NCBI GenBank assembly: GCA_015183035.1
Contig: JACZZP010000005.1
Span: 868,001 to 932,000 of the forward strand
DNA length: 64,000 bases
Reading direction: 5' to 3'
From: Meloidogyne chitwoodi
Taxonomy: Eukaryota; Nematoda; Chromadorea; Rhabditida; Meloidogynidae
Shown here one piece after another: positions 12,199 to 23,675 of the stretch. A program made the position numbers and the translations under genes. The notes under the pieces were generated by a model. It searched no databases. It was not told where the DNA came from and worked only from the letters and a program-made list of their open reading frames with translations. Each line of letters begins with the position of its first letter. Within the stretch, counting starts at the first letter, position 1.

Positions 12199-13228
12199 CA
12201 GTGATGGGAAAGTTCCAAAATTTCCACTGGAACCGGTTCCAGTTCCGGAACTGGTTTTTTAATTTTAGCAGTTCCAGTTCCAGTTCCGGAACTGGTTTTT
12301 TAAATTTTGCAGTTCCAGTTCCAGTTCCGGAACCGGTTCCAAACCAGTTCCAGTTCCAAAACCGAAATTTTTTTCTTAATTATGAATTTTCCATTTTTCC
12401 GTCAGAATTAAGAGTAAATATAATGTATAAACCAGTGGTACACTTATAAGAATTTCAGTATCCGTATACGGATATATCCATGTGGCTTATATCCATATCT
12501 GTGTCTAAAATTCTATATCCGTACGCTGGTATATTCAATTTTTCCTAAAATTGTCAAAACAAAAGAAGTTTTGGAGGGGATATTTTTTATATGAAGTCTT
12601 AAAATAAATAAGATTTTTCTGCAGAGAAAAGTATTTAAAACATGTTTTTTCGGGTTGCGCGCAACGTCGGGTAGTTAAATTTTCAAAATTTTGGTTTTTT
12701 AGCGATGCATGCGAAAATTTTGAAAATTTATTGGACATTAGTGCAACAATTCACCAATTTCAGCGCCGCAGGCAAAAAATTTTAAAATTTTTTAAACCTC
12801 TGTTGCCAAAAATTACACTTTTTTATGGCCATAGGCGAAAATTTAAGAATTAATTTTGTTTCAAAAATTTTTAAAATAAAGAAAAGTAACTCTAACAGCA
12901 ACTAATGTACTCCAAGTAGCTTTCCCATAACAAAGGATTCGAACCCAAGACATCAGACAAAATAAACTAACGCTTTAACCACATAACCATAGATTCACAA
13001 GGGAATAAGGCAAATAAATTATTTATAAACGTTTTCTTTCTTCTTTTCTCGCTTACAAAAATAAATTATGAGAGTGAATAGAGAGACCTTAGGAACCGGT
13101 TCCGGAACCGGTTCCTAACCAGTTCCAGGGATCAACCAGTTCCACGGTTCCAGTTCCAAACCGGTTCCAGGAATCAACCAGTTCCGCATTCCAGTTCCGG
13201 AACTGGAACTGGAACTTTCCCATCACTG
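12199..13228. mobile_element. Non-autonomous hAT-type transposon (1,030 bp)
   Basis: The ends are CAGTGATGGGAAAGTTCC and its inverted copy GGAACTTTCCCATCACTG. The flanking 8 bp are identical (CTTGGTAA at 12191-12198 and 13229-13236), as expected for hAT insertion. Both ends carry clusters of CCAGTTCC and GGAACCGGTTCC, which are likely subterminal transposase-binding repeats. There is no transposase ORF; the in-frame stretch at 12192-12449 is just the translated repeats. A tRNA-like relic lies inside. The element is well conserved at both ends, so the insertion may be recent. Confidence 0.85.
12922..12996 (-). pseudogene. tRNA-like relic inside the hAT element
   Basis: On the minus strand an A-box-like TGGTTATGTGGTT (12977-12989) is followed by a B box GGGTTCGAATCC (12935-12946) at tRNA-like spacing. 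The presumed anticodon stem GTTAG/CTGAT pairs with two wobbles, but its loop is 10 nt instead of 7. It may be a dead tRNA copy or a tRNA-derived SINE head. I see no matching acceptor stem, so I do not call it a functional tRNA. Confidence 0.45.
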
Positions 13229-13236
13229 CTTGGTAA

Positions 13237-13794
13237 TACATATCAGCAGATTTGCCTTTTGAGTTATTTTTAAATTATTGAAAATTAAATTTTAAAAAGG
13301 TTTTTATTATTTTTCTATCTTAAGCCTAAAAAATTTTTTCTTTGAAAATTTACTTATAAAAATGGAAAAGTTTTCTCCATTGATAAATACATATTTAGTT
13401 TGTCATTCTAAATTTTTACTTAAATTAATTATTTTTTAAATTTTTGTAATTTTGACTAGTCAATTTTCAAATTTTTTTAATTTTAGTATTTCAAAGAAAA
13501 AATGGAAAAAATTTAAATAATTCTCAGAATAATATAAATAAATTTAATTATAATAAAAAATAGATAAATTTAAATAAATTTATAAAAATTATTATTTAAT
13601 TAAAAAACTTTTAAGTAAAAAAATAGTCAAATAATTAAATTATTTGAAAATTTAATTTATGCCTTTGTGTAAAAATTATTTTTTAGAAATTAGTTTAAAA
13701 ATAAATTTTTTTAATAAAAAACTTTCATAAAAAAGTATTGGTTATAAATATCTCTTAGATATAAATTAAAAAAATATTAAAAAATAAAATAAAA
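13237..13794. other. Intergenic, upstream region of a chemoreceptor gene
   Basis: AT-rich sequence with no recognisable element. Confidence 0.4.
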
Positions 13795-15436
13795 ATGTTA
13801 AATGATTTATTAATTTTAATTATTTCTCTACGAAATTATTTTATTTATTTTGCCATTGCAATTAGTCTTCCTTCAATTATTCTTTACATTCTTGAAATTA
13901 TTACAATAGTTAGGCATAAACAATTTAGAAATGCTTTTTATAGTCTTATTTTAATGAGAGCAATAACGGTAAATATTTTACAGAAAATTTTTTTTTGTTT
14001 CTCTTAAAATGTAGTTACTTTTATGTTTTTCATCTTTCAGGTTTTCCTGAATGTATTTTTTTCCCTTTTTCTATGTTCTGTAAATTTTCAGATTTTTAAT
14101 TCGTTATTTATTGTTACTGTTTTCTTTCCGGTTTTTAGAATGTACTTTTTAATTTATACTGTTTTGTAGTTAAGTTTTATTTTCCGGTTTTCTCTAATGT
14201 TTTGATTAATGTTTTATGTTTTTACTGTAAATGTTTTCTGTTAATGTTTTATTTGTTTTCTATTCTTCCGGTTTTTCACTCTTTTCTCTTTCTTTGTATA
14301 CATTTAATTTATTTATTTTTCAGAATATTCTCTATACACTGGACTCTTATTATTGTTATCGTCTTACAGTTCTTTTCGGTAATTTTCTTTATCCATTCTA
14401 CAGTCAATTACCTAACTTCATGTTACGTCTCTCATTCTTTCTCACATCCTATACATTACTAGCAGACTTTTTAGGAACAATTTTAATTTTATTAAATCGT
14501 TGGACAGCCATTACTATGGGAATTAATTATGAAATTGTGAGTGAATATAAAAAATAAAAATTATTATTTTTTCAGTTTTGGACGAAAATGATAAAATATT
14601 CAGGATTATTAATTTTTGGATTTCCTATGCTATTATATATTCAAATATTTACTGTTAATTGTTTTCTTTATAAAGAACAAATGAACGATAATATAACTGT
14701 TAGCTTTTACATTGCTTCTGATTTAAACGTAATTAATTAAATATTAGAAATAATTACAAAATTAAATGAAAATAAAATTTTGTTTTTACAGCCAATCTAT
14801 GACTCAGTTGAATTAAATGTTATCTTTTCTATTTTGTTTATGTTTATCTGCTTTTTTATAAATATTGTTACTCTAATATCATATAGAAGAAATTGCAAGT
14901 TGAATTTGGCATTCAAAAGCATTCAACAAATTAATCATGAACGAAAGGAGTATAAATTATTAATTTATGCTGTTTTTACTTTTTTGGGACATGCAATAAT
15001 GGCATTAAATCAAGTAAAAAATTAATTAATTCTTTAAAAAAAATACCAACTAAACTTTTCTCATATATCGATAACTTACTTTTCTGATTTGATATCAATT
15101 AGAAATCTAGATTAGGCAACAACATTCCTATACTGATTTTTGCGGGATCCAGATTCCCTTTAAAAATAAAGATTAACAATTTTTTTACAGATCCTTGTCA
15201 ATTTTGTTATAAAAACAAAGGATATGAATATGGTAAGCGCAGCCTATACACAATATCCCTGGACTATGGATGTAGGCTCTGTTTTAGTGCCAAGTTGGCT
15301 TTTATTTTGGGCTTCTGATAATTTTCGATTTCAACTTATTAAAGATTTTTGTCCAAAATGTTTGTTTCAACGCTTATTTAATGAAAATCAGTCATCATCT
15401 CCTCCTGTTATTGTTCTACCTATAACAAAATTTTAA
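13795..15436 (+). CDS. Serpentine 7TM chemoreceptor (Srg/Srv-like)
   Basis: Five exons (13795-13968, 14324-14536, 14576-14728, 14792-15013, 15191-15436) join in frame to give 335 residues, the usual size for nematode chemoreceptors. Hydrophobic segments are spaced as in a seven-pass receptor. LLNRWTAI ends the third segment. A long internal loop (SYRRNCKLNLAFKSIQQINH) precedes the sixth. TQYPWTMDVGSVLVPSWLLF-SDNFR forms the seventh and resembles the end of Srg/Srv families. The exact family is not certain. Such receptors normally act in chemosensory neuron cilia; this is inferred. A receptor of another family follows on the same strand. Confidence 0.75.
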
Positions 15437-15512
15437 ATAAAATGATTAGAAGATAATAGTAATATAAAAAAAAGAACATTTTTGGAATAAATTTTTTCTG
15501 ATTAGATTTAAA

Positions 15513-16333
15513 CAGTGTTGCGTGAATTTTTTGTTTTTTAAAGTTTTTAAGCTTTTATTTTATATTTATTGTTTATAATTAAATTTTTAATTTTTCGTAA
15601 AAAGATAAGCTTCTAGCATATAAACAATAAATAAGGGGCGGATTTTTAGTCAAATGACTTTTTTTTTTGCGACATTGGCATAACGTAAAACGTTCAAAAA
15701 ACGTGTTTTTAGCTCGGTTGGAAGAGTATTGAACGACTTTTATTTGACTATTTTGGACTATTTTAGACTTTTTATAACTTTTTGACTATTTTAGACTTTT
15801 TGGTATTATTTTTGACTTTTTTGTGCTTTTTCAAGATATTTATGCCTAAAAATCAGAAAAATTTATAAAAAGTTGGAAAACTTCTTAAGTTTAAACAATT
15901 TTTCAATTTTTCTTTCAACTTTTCTTAAAAATAAAAAAAATTTATCTGGCATTTTGTCAATTTTTTCTTTGTGACATTTTGTCACTTTGTCGCTTACTGA
16001 CATTTTTTCATAAGAAACGAATGCTTTACTAAGCCAATTTTGAGAAATATTTAATCTGCGTTTATAATTTAAAAAATGACAAAAAAATGACTAGTATTTT
16101 TTGTTTTGACCTTATTTAGATTAAAAAAATTTTTTTTATACACATTTTTGTATTTTAAACTTGATTTTTTGTGACTTTTTTGTGACTATTTTGGTGACTA
16201 TTTTGGATTTTTAGTGACTATTTTAGGCGACTATTTTGCAATTTTATTTTGACTAAAAATCCGCCCCTTAACAATAAATATAAAATAAAAATTTTGAACT
16301 TTATTAAAAAAATAAAAAATGCACGCAACATTG
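15513..16333. mobile_element. Outer MITE interrupted by a second MITE
   Basis: CAGTGTTGCGTG at 15513 is matched by the inverted CACGCAACATTG ending at 16333. The similarity continues inward (AAAGTTTTT, then TTTATTTTATATTTATTGTT on the left arm) until the inner element. Without the insertion the element would be about 180 bp. I could not identify a convincing target duplication, so the superfamily is open. Confidence 0.55.
15632..16270. mobile_element. Inner hAT-like MITE (639 bp) nested in an older MITE
   Basis: The inverted ends are TAAGGGGCGGATTTTTAGTC and GACTAAAAATCCGCCCCTTA. The flanking 8 bp are identical: ACAATAAA at 15624-15631 and 16271-16278. The interior contains many GACTATTTT-type motifs on the side near each end and has no ORF. 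Confidence 0.8.
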
Positions 16334-16729
16334 TTTTTAATTTTATTAAATTGAATAAGCAAATTTAAAATATTTCATGTACTTTTTAATTATAAAAAAA
16401 TATTTATCGTAATTATTTTTTATAAACATATTTATTTTATTTTAATAATTTTTTATAGAATTTTTTTTTTTTTTTGAGTTTAGAAAAAGGGTAATTCTTT
16501 AACAAATATCACCTGTCTGTAAAAGCGTAATTTTTATGTTCATATTTATTAAATTTTAAATTAATTACCTATTTATATTTAATGCTTGTCTAAATTCGAA
16601 TTTCATTTACCTATTATCAACTTATTTAATAATTTCTTTTTTATTAATTCTAGTATTAATTTAACTAATAAACTATTTCACCCTTTTTAAAAATTAAGAG
16701 AAAATAACTTTTTAAATTTAATTTAAAAA

Positions 16730-18302
16730 ATGGAACTTTATCTTTTTCGTCGAAACGAATGGGAAAGGTTATACAATTGTAATCGAATTAATGTTGAAGA
16801 TGTTCCATTTAATGATCGTTTTCATCCTTTAAATGGAACGATTATTATTGGGCTTTTTGTTATATTTGAGGTTAATAATTATTTTAAAATTTAAATATAT
16901 ATTAATTATTTAGGCACTTTATTTACCCTGTTTATTTGCCATTTACAAACACACAGAACATTCTTGTTATAAATTACTCTTTTTTATTGGAATAGCGGAC
17001 ATGGCAATGCTTTTATTTCATGGACTTGAGTCTGGAGTTTACAGCTTTACTGGAGAAATGTTTTGCCCTAATGCTAATTTTAATTATATAACCGGCTCTT
17101 TTGGAGCAGGTTTATTTGAATTAAATTTAATTAAAAATTATTTAAAATAAAATTATAATTTTTAAAAATCGTTTTGCCAAAAATAAAATTTTAAAATTAA
17201 ATATCCAGCACTTTTTGCAATGGAAACGAGTGCTAATATTATTCTTGCGGTAGACCGATGTTTTGATTTTATTTCACCACAACTTAATATATTTTTATTT
17301 AATGGTAATTAATTAATTTTTTCTTTTTAATTTTTTTTTTAACTTTTGAGGAAAGAGAATTTTGTTTTCGATTGGATTTTCAATTATTTATTCAATTTAT
17401 TATTTCCTTTATGTAAATCCTGCATTTTATAATAGTGTTTATTTGAATTGGTTTTTTAATCCGTAAGATTTTAAATTAATAAATTAGGTGAATGGGCATC
17501 TAAAAAAGATACCGGCTGAAGGAAGGGAAGTAAAAAAATTAAAAAAAATTTCATTATAACCTTAATTTTGTTAATTTTGTCCTAAATATTATAATTTAAA
17601 TAATATATTTATTTGATAACCAAAAGGAAATCTTTTTTTAAGATATCAAAGTTACTCACTTGAATCATCTATTGATCTAAACGAATATATTAACCCTGTA
17701 ACTTTATGGTACAACATGTTTTTAACATTTTGCTTTCCAATTATTTATATAATTTATATCAGTTTTTTTATTTATCGTTTAAAAGAAATTAATGCAATTG
17801 TTGATGTTGGACAACGAAAATGGAGAATAACGGTTAAAAAATAAATTTAGTATAAATAATTTAAAAAGGGGAACCTAAAATCTAAAGTGTAAATTTAAAA
17901 AAAATTAATTGTTAATAAAAAATATAATTTTAAAAAAAAAAGATGTTTATCCAAGTTGCACTTATTTGTGGATTAAATATAGTTTGTTGTTCTATATATG
18001 CTATAATGCAACATTTACCAATGAGTAAAACATTTATTATTGTTGGATATTATTTTAATTATTTTGTTTTTGGTAATTTTATATATATTTTTTTTTAAAT
18101 AAAAATTTTTTTTAAAGGTTTTCCCCCATTTATTTATTTATTTTGTAATGAAACTATTAGAAATGATGTTAAAAAAATTATTGGAAAAAAGTTACATAAA
18201 ATGGCTGCAAAATTATATTCACCACCAAACAGTGTTAATAATTCAAATAACCGATTTCATCTAAATCGTCCTTTAGCTACTCGATTTAGTGGTGGACATT
18301 GA
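16730..18302 (+). CDS. Serpentine receptor class T (Srt) chemoreceptor
   Basis: Seven exons read in one frame with canonical splice sites, starting at 16730 (MELYLFRRNEWERLYNC) and stopping at 18302. Family marks are ALYLPCLFAIYKH, HSCYKLLFFIGIADM, a GEMFCPNANFNYITGSF segment and ILAVDRCFDFI at the end of the third membrane span. Later exons give INPVTLWYNMF-FCFPIIYIIYISFF, a loop ending GQRKWRIT, then MFIQVALICGLNIVCCSIYA, and a final span followed by CNETIRNDVKKIIG and a polar tail. The exon before the fourth span relies on the acceptor at about 17355. Srt receptors are orphan chemosensory GPCRs in nematodes. Confidence 0.8.
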
Positions 18303-19103
18303 AAATATATTTAAAATTATTATATTTTTGAAGAATTTATTATAATCCTTGAATCTTCTAACAGCCCTCCTAAAAATCCAAAATTATATAAATATATGTT
18401 AAATAGTATTTTAATTTAAAAAATTTATTTCTTTTCTTTAACTATCAAATTAATTATATAAACATGTTGTATATGTCTTTTAGTAATTCAAAAATAACGT
18501 AGTGGGTTTTAAAAGGAAAATTTTTTGTCAAAAAGTGTATAATAAATTTTAAAAGAATATATGTACTTTATTTGATGAATTTTTCAGAAATTTTCATAAT
18601 AACTAAATTTATTAAATATGTATAAAATGCACAAAAATAAATTTAAATAATATATATTCTTTTATTTATATTTTTAACTAAATAATATAAATATTTGTTA
18701 TATTCAAACTTTTTAAAATTACATTATTGCGTAATTTTCTATAAAAAAAATTTGTTCAATAGCTTTTTTTTAAATTTTCTTTAAAATTATCAATAATCTA
18801 ACGTGGAGAGAATGTACTATTTAATTAAAAATTGATTTAAATATGTATAGGTTTACCTATTTATATTTTTGTCTATCCATACCTTTAATTATAAAAAATA
18901 TTTCATAATAAAAAATTTTCTTTAAAAAATAAAAATAATAAATCAGACTGACTAAATAATAATTTAATAATTTTTAAAAAAATATTTTTTAAAAATTATT
19001 TAAAAAAACATTTTTTATCTAAAAAGGCTACATTTTAGTTTAAAAAATAACAAATTTTTAAGTTATTAATTAAATTTCTAGTAAATTTAAAAATATTTTT
19101 TAA
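18303..19103. other. Intergenic AT-rich DNA
   Basis: No coding signal or repeat structure was found. Confidence 0.5.
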
Positions 19104-19674
19104 ATGTATTATTATAATAATATTTATTTTTTATTTGTATTTGTATTATTATTTTCATTATTAAATTGTAATGAAACAGACGATTCTGGGGAAAAAGATA
19201 ATAAAGACTTAAACTTAAATAAGATGGATAGTATTGGAGGTAAATTTGTTATTAATTAATTAATTAATTTAAAAATAAAGAAAGTTCTTCAAAAAATAAA
19301 ATAAACAATTTAATTATTAAAAATGATCAAAATAATTATTTTACTGATAATTTTTGGAATGAACAATTATATAAAGATTATTTATTAAATTTGGAGTTAA
19401 AAGCTATGAAACCTAAAACATGTAATGATGAATTAAATATACAAAAATTATCTTCAATTATAACAAAGCCAGAAAATATTATAAAAATTAATAAAAAAGG
19501 TTTATTAATTATTTATAACTAATTAATTTTCTTAAAATTTTAGATAAAAAAATCAAAGTTTCTAAAATAAATGTAATAATTTTTTATTTACTAATTTTCA
19601 TTTTTTCTATATTTAAGTATATGCGGAATAGGGACCGTTCGAGAGATTGGTTGATATTATTTAGGCTTTTTTGA
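19104..19674 (+). CDS. Hypothetical protein with signal peptide and C-terminal membrane segment
   Basis: Three exons (19104-19239, 19281-19499, 19544-19674) join in frame to give 161 residues. The N-terminus MYYYNNIYFLFVFVLLFSLL is a signal peptide. A polar middle (NETDDSGEKDNK, then TDNFWNEQLYKDYLLNLELK) follows. VIIFYLLIFIFSIFKYM near the end is a probable membrane anchor, followed by a basic tail (RNRDRSRDW). I do not recognise the family. The next gene starts 167 bp downstream on the same strand, so co-transcription is possible but not shown. Confidence 0.55.
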
Positions 19675-19840
19675 ATTCTAATCCCGATTTTTTCTGATCT
19701 AAAAATAAAATTATTTTTAAATTTATTTTCTCAATAAAAATTTCTCAAATGTATAAATGTCCCCACACTTGACAATTCTTATGAAAAAACAAAATAATAA
19801 AATAATAAATATTATTTAAATTAATAAAAAATATTTTAAG

Positions 19841-21109
19841 ATGAATATTCCTATTTGGAAGATTGGTTTATTTAATAAAATAAATAATAATGAAGTTGAA
19901 TGTATTAAATGTAAAGAAAATGGAATTCAAAATCGTTTACTGCTTTCAGGTTATAATGAAATTTCACTTATCCGTCATTTAAAAACTAAACATAAAAATT
20001 CTGAATATGAAGAGAAATATGAAAATATTAAATATTCTTATAGTACAAAACCAAAGTTAATGCTTCAAAAAAACAAAAATGCATCAATAATAATTAATCA
20101 GGGTTCTCAGATTTTTTTAAAACAAATTTTAATTTTTTTTACTGAGGAAATTGTAGAATATTTTTGTGGCGTCGTCCCAACATTTATGGACCGACATTTG
20201 AGTAAAAAAATTTTTTAGAAAACGGCTCAAATTTAAAAATCTCTTTCGGAATAGTGTCCCAAACTTTGAAGTTACTCGATACAAAATATTTGATTTTTTA
20301 TTTTTGTTTTTCTTAATTTATTACTCAAATATCTGTCCGAAGATCCCTTGCGGCAACTTTTTTTTTAATTATAGAATATTTGAAGATTTTTTTTGAGCTG
20401 AATTGAATGTTATGAAAATCAAACCACATTCTTTATAATGTGAATAGTTAAGAGAACATTTTATTTTTTTAAGAATAGGGAAGAATATAATTATTATTTA
20501 ATTAATCAAACTTTTTGATTTTTATTCCATTTAATGAAGAAATGAAAGATATAATTTTTTTAAAAAGTTGAAGCTATTTTTCAATAGTTTAGTTAACTCT
20601 ACAAGATCAAAATCCTAGATATAAATATTTACTAAAATTTAAAAAAAAAAGACGAGAAAGGATTTAGTTTTAATATTTTGTTTTCAATATCTAACATTTT
20701 GATTTTATGATGTAATCCCTTTAGAGAAAATTTAACTTTTTAAATTTTCTTTTATATATTTTTTTCCTTTTTCTAAAACCAAATATAATTTTTTAATTTG
20801 CGAAAAGGTTAATTTAAAAAAAAATAATTTTTTTATGGGGAGAAAATATTTACGTCTGTGGTGTTTGTTTTTATTTTGATAAGAAAAAATTTCTTTTCTT
20901 CAAAAATTTTTTAATTAATTATTTTTAATTAAAATTCTGCTATATAAAATTATTTGAGAACCCTGATTAAATAAAAAATAATTAAATACCAATAAGAAAT
21001 AAATAATAAAGATAATTCAAAATTAAAACAAAAGATTCTACCATCAATTAGTGAAAGAGGAAAAGATTGGATTTTAAAAGAATATTTTAACAAAATTAAA
21101 AAAGAATAA
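19841..21109 (+). CDS. BED-type zinc-finger protein, intron hit by a transposon
   Basis: Exon 1 (19841-20042) encodes MNIPIWKIGLFNKINNN followed by ECIKCK and, later, LIRHLKTKH. The pattern C-x2-C ... H-x4-H and the leading W/F residues fit a BED finger, a DNA-binding module common in hAT transposases and domesticated derivatives. A second exon (21012-21109) in a compatible phase adds SKLKQKILPS and ends EYFNKIKKE, 99 residues in all. The intron donor chosen (A|GTACAA at 20043) places an 869-bp transposon entirely in the intron. Without splicing, the frame runs into the transposon and stops at 20218. It may be a small regulator or a leftover of a transposase gene. Confidence 0.5.
20098..20966. 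mobile_element. TTAA-flanked non-autonomous element (piggyBac-like MITE)
   Basis: The ends TCAGGGTTCTCA and TGAGAACCCTGA are perfect inverted repeats of 12 bp, flanked by TTAA on both sides (20094-20097 and 20967-20970). TTAA duplication is the signature of piggyBac-type insertion. The 869-bp interior has no transposase. It lies in the intron of the BED-finger gene. Confidence 0.75.
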
Positions 21110-22129
21110 TTTTTTTATTTTTTATTAAGAAAATTGTATATCAAATTTATTTTTATTTAAATAAATAAATTAAAAAGTTATTTTTAATTTATTTTAGTAA
21201 AAGTAAATTCAATATTAATTTTTAAATTTAATATTTTATTTTTTTTCTTTTGGAAATTTGTTAATATAAATAATAATTAAAAAAAATAAACATTAAAAAA
21301 GCTTTGTTATTTGATTATTTATAATTTAATTAGAAAATCTTTATTTTAAAAATAAAATAAAATTAAAAAAATTTAAATTAAAGTTACCTATTAATTATAA
21401 AGTTAATATTTATTTTAAGACAGATTATAAACTTGAATGAGACTGTTTTTATTTGAAAAATAATTTATTTTTTTATTAACACTTAAATTATTAGATATAA
21501 TTTTTTAAATAATTTTATTTTATAAATTCCAATAAAATTGGCAAATAATTTTTTTTAATATTAATAAATTATTTTATGTATATTTTAAAAATTAAGAGAA
21601 AATTGACTCAAAACAAATAATAAAATTTTTGAATTAAAAAAAATTAAATTTAATATTGTTGGATATATTGCAAACAATAATTTTATAAAAAAACATTTTT
21701 TTAATTTAAAACACGATAATATTTTAATTTATTATATTTTCACAGATGTTATTATATAATTATTTTAAATAAAATTTTATTTAAAAAAATAAATAAATAT
21801 TCACATGGTTTAAAATTATATTCTAAACATAATTAAATTTTAGCTATTTTTAATTTTTATTAAGTTTTGCAGTTATTAAATTTCTATTTTTGATCAAAAA
21901 TTAAAAAAAAAAGTAAGAAAAAAATTATTCAAAATTGAATATAAAAGCTCTTTCACAATTCTCTTATTTTAATATTTATTTATTTAATTTAATAAAAAAA
22001 TTTAATTTTTCATAAATCTAAATTTTAATACAAATTAAATATTTCTTATTTTATTATTTATTTTTTTGATATATTTATTTTATCTAAAAAATATTTAAAT
22101 ATTTTTTAGATTTTTTAAATAAAATTATA
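21110..22129. other. Intergenic AT-rich DNA
   Basis: Nothing recognisable. The last 150 bp are the presumed promoter of the cysteine-rich secreted gene. Confidence 0.4.
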
Positions 22130-22402
22130 ATGTTTAAATTAAATTTTGTGTTTTTTATTTTGGCATTTCTAATTATTTATTATGCTTCAAAAATTCAGGC
22201 TATAGAAAATCAACCAGCTAATTGTGCTGATATTAAAGATCGATATACATGTTGTGCTAAGGGAGGTTATTGCAAAGCATATGATAATAATATTGTGTCA
22301 TGTTGTGATCTTTGCGCTGGTTTAGATCCTTCAAACTGTAATTCAGATGGAAATAATATTTGCAAATCTTATGATGGAAAGATTTATGGGTGTTTTCAAT
22401 AA
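22130..22402 (+). CDS. Secreted cysteine-rich protein, 10 Cys, single exon
   Basis: A 90-residue ORF without introns. The first 24 residues (MFKLNFVFFILAFLIIYYAS) are a strong signal peptide. The mature part has ten cysteines including two CC pairs (TCC, SCC), arranged C-CC-C-CC-C-C-C-C, and repeats the short pattern GxYCKAYDNN / NICKSYDGK, which suggests an internal duplication. GC content is clearly higher than in the surroundings. It is a plausible secreted effector or defence peptide; no known domain is recognised. A gene with nearly the same signal peptide lies 2.2 kb away on the other strand (24635-24898). Confidence 0.75.
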   Translation: MFKLNFVFFILAFLIIYYASKIQAIENQPANCADIKDRYTCCAKGGYCKAYDNNIVSCCDLCAGLDPSNCNSDGNNICKSYDGKIYGCFQ

Positions 22403-23444
22403 AAGGTTTATTTAGGTAAATTTAAATCGGTGGAATAGATATTAACTCAAATTTAAAATTATTGACAATTTTTGTTTGTCTGGAATTAAATTGAGTGATA
22501 ATTTTATTATTATTTTAAAATAATTAAATTATTATATCATAATTAATTTATACGGTATTTTGTGTACTGGAAAGTTGGATCTCAAAATTTTTTGAAAAGT
22601 TTGGTTCCTATTTTTTGGATTTTTTTCTAGTGGAAATTTGGGTTTTATATGCAAAAAATGGAATATTGAGTTTTAGAGTTTTTGGTTCCGTGGGAATTTT
22701 GAATTCTAGGGCAAAACGCCTTATGATCCCAAAATTCCAAAAAACCTTTGAATTCAATTTTCCAGCACCTAAAATTCCAGAACTCAATATTTATATAATC
22801 AAATAAGGAATTGACAATGAGTTATATTTTAGTATAATTAAACTTTGTTATCCTAATTATGCTTAAAGTTTTGAATTTTTAAATATAAAATAATATTAAA
22901 TGAAGCTTTATTTATCAGAAATAAAGCATCTCTTTTTTTCTAAAATATTATTTATTTAATTTTATTTAGATAACAAGTACAAAAATGGAAAAGAAATAAA
23001 TGAATACTAAAAATAAAAATATTGGGAGAATTAATTTTAAATAAAATATTAGTAGATATATATTAATTTAAATTAATTTAAATTATTAAATAAATATGGG
23101 AAAATTTTAAATTTTTAAATTAAATAAATTTTTTAATAAAATTAATCTTAATTTTTATTTAAAAATATTTTAAATTTAATCTTCAAAGTTTTTAGTTAAT
23201 TAAATTATTAATAATGATAATAATAAAATTTAAAAATTATTTTTAATAAAATTTTTGAATTTTTTTTTAAATTTTATATTTAATTAGATTAAATAATCTC
23301 ATATTTATTTAATAACTAAACTAGTCAATTTTGCGATACAAACTCAAAATTAAAATAATAAATAATTTATTAAATATTTATTTAAAATAATAAATATATT
23401 TAAATATATATTTTAAATAATTTTACAATTTAATTTCTTTTCAA
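22403..23444. other. Intergenic with an imperfect fold-back
   Basis: The segment 22650-22800 is GC-richer and loosely self-complementary (ATATTGAGTT at about 22665 against its reverse complement near 22780). The ORF across it has no protein character. The rest is AT-rich. Confidence 0.4.
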
Positions 23445-23675
23445 TTAATTACATCCACAATAATGACCAAAATTTCCAAATAAAAGGTAAATTAATGTTT
23501 TTATCAAATATTTAAAAAATTGACATAATATTTGTATTAAATTATTATTTTTAGAATTATTAGAATTATTTTGTGAATTATTTGAAGTTAAATAACAAAT
23601 ATTATTATTAGCTAAACAATAATAATTAATTATTAATATTATTAAAATTATTAAATAATTGGAATATAATGTCAT
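23445..23675 (-). CDS. Possible small secreted peptide
   Basis: A single-exon ORF of 76 residues on the minus strand. It begins with a signal-peptide-like MTLYSNYLIILIILIINYYC, then an Asn/Ser-rich spacer (NNSQNNSNNSKNNN), then a hydrophobic tail ending GNFGHYCGCN. The composition follows the local AT bias, so this could be chance. Its position in a cluster of secreted genes is the main support. Confidence 0.35.
   Translation of the reverse strand: MTLYSNYLIILIILIINYYCLANNNICYLTSNNSQNNSNNSKNNNLIQILCQFFKYLIKTLIYLLFGNFGHYCGCN

Noticed and set aside
12192..12449. 85-residue ORF rich in Ser, Pro, Val and Phe
   Set aside because: It is the translation of the GTTCCAGTTCC repeats at the end of the hAT element, not a gene.
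14202..14462. 86-residue hydrophobic ORF in the first receptor gene
   Set aside because: Out-of-frame reading across intron 1 and exon 2 of the chemoreceptor.
22615..22806. 63-residue ORF in a GC-richer patch
   Set aside because: The patch is an imperfect fold-back, and the frame has no recognisable features.
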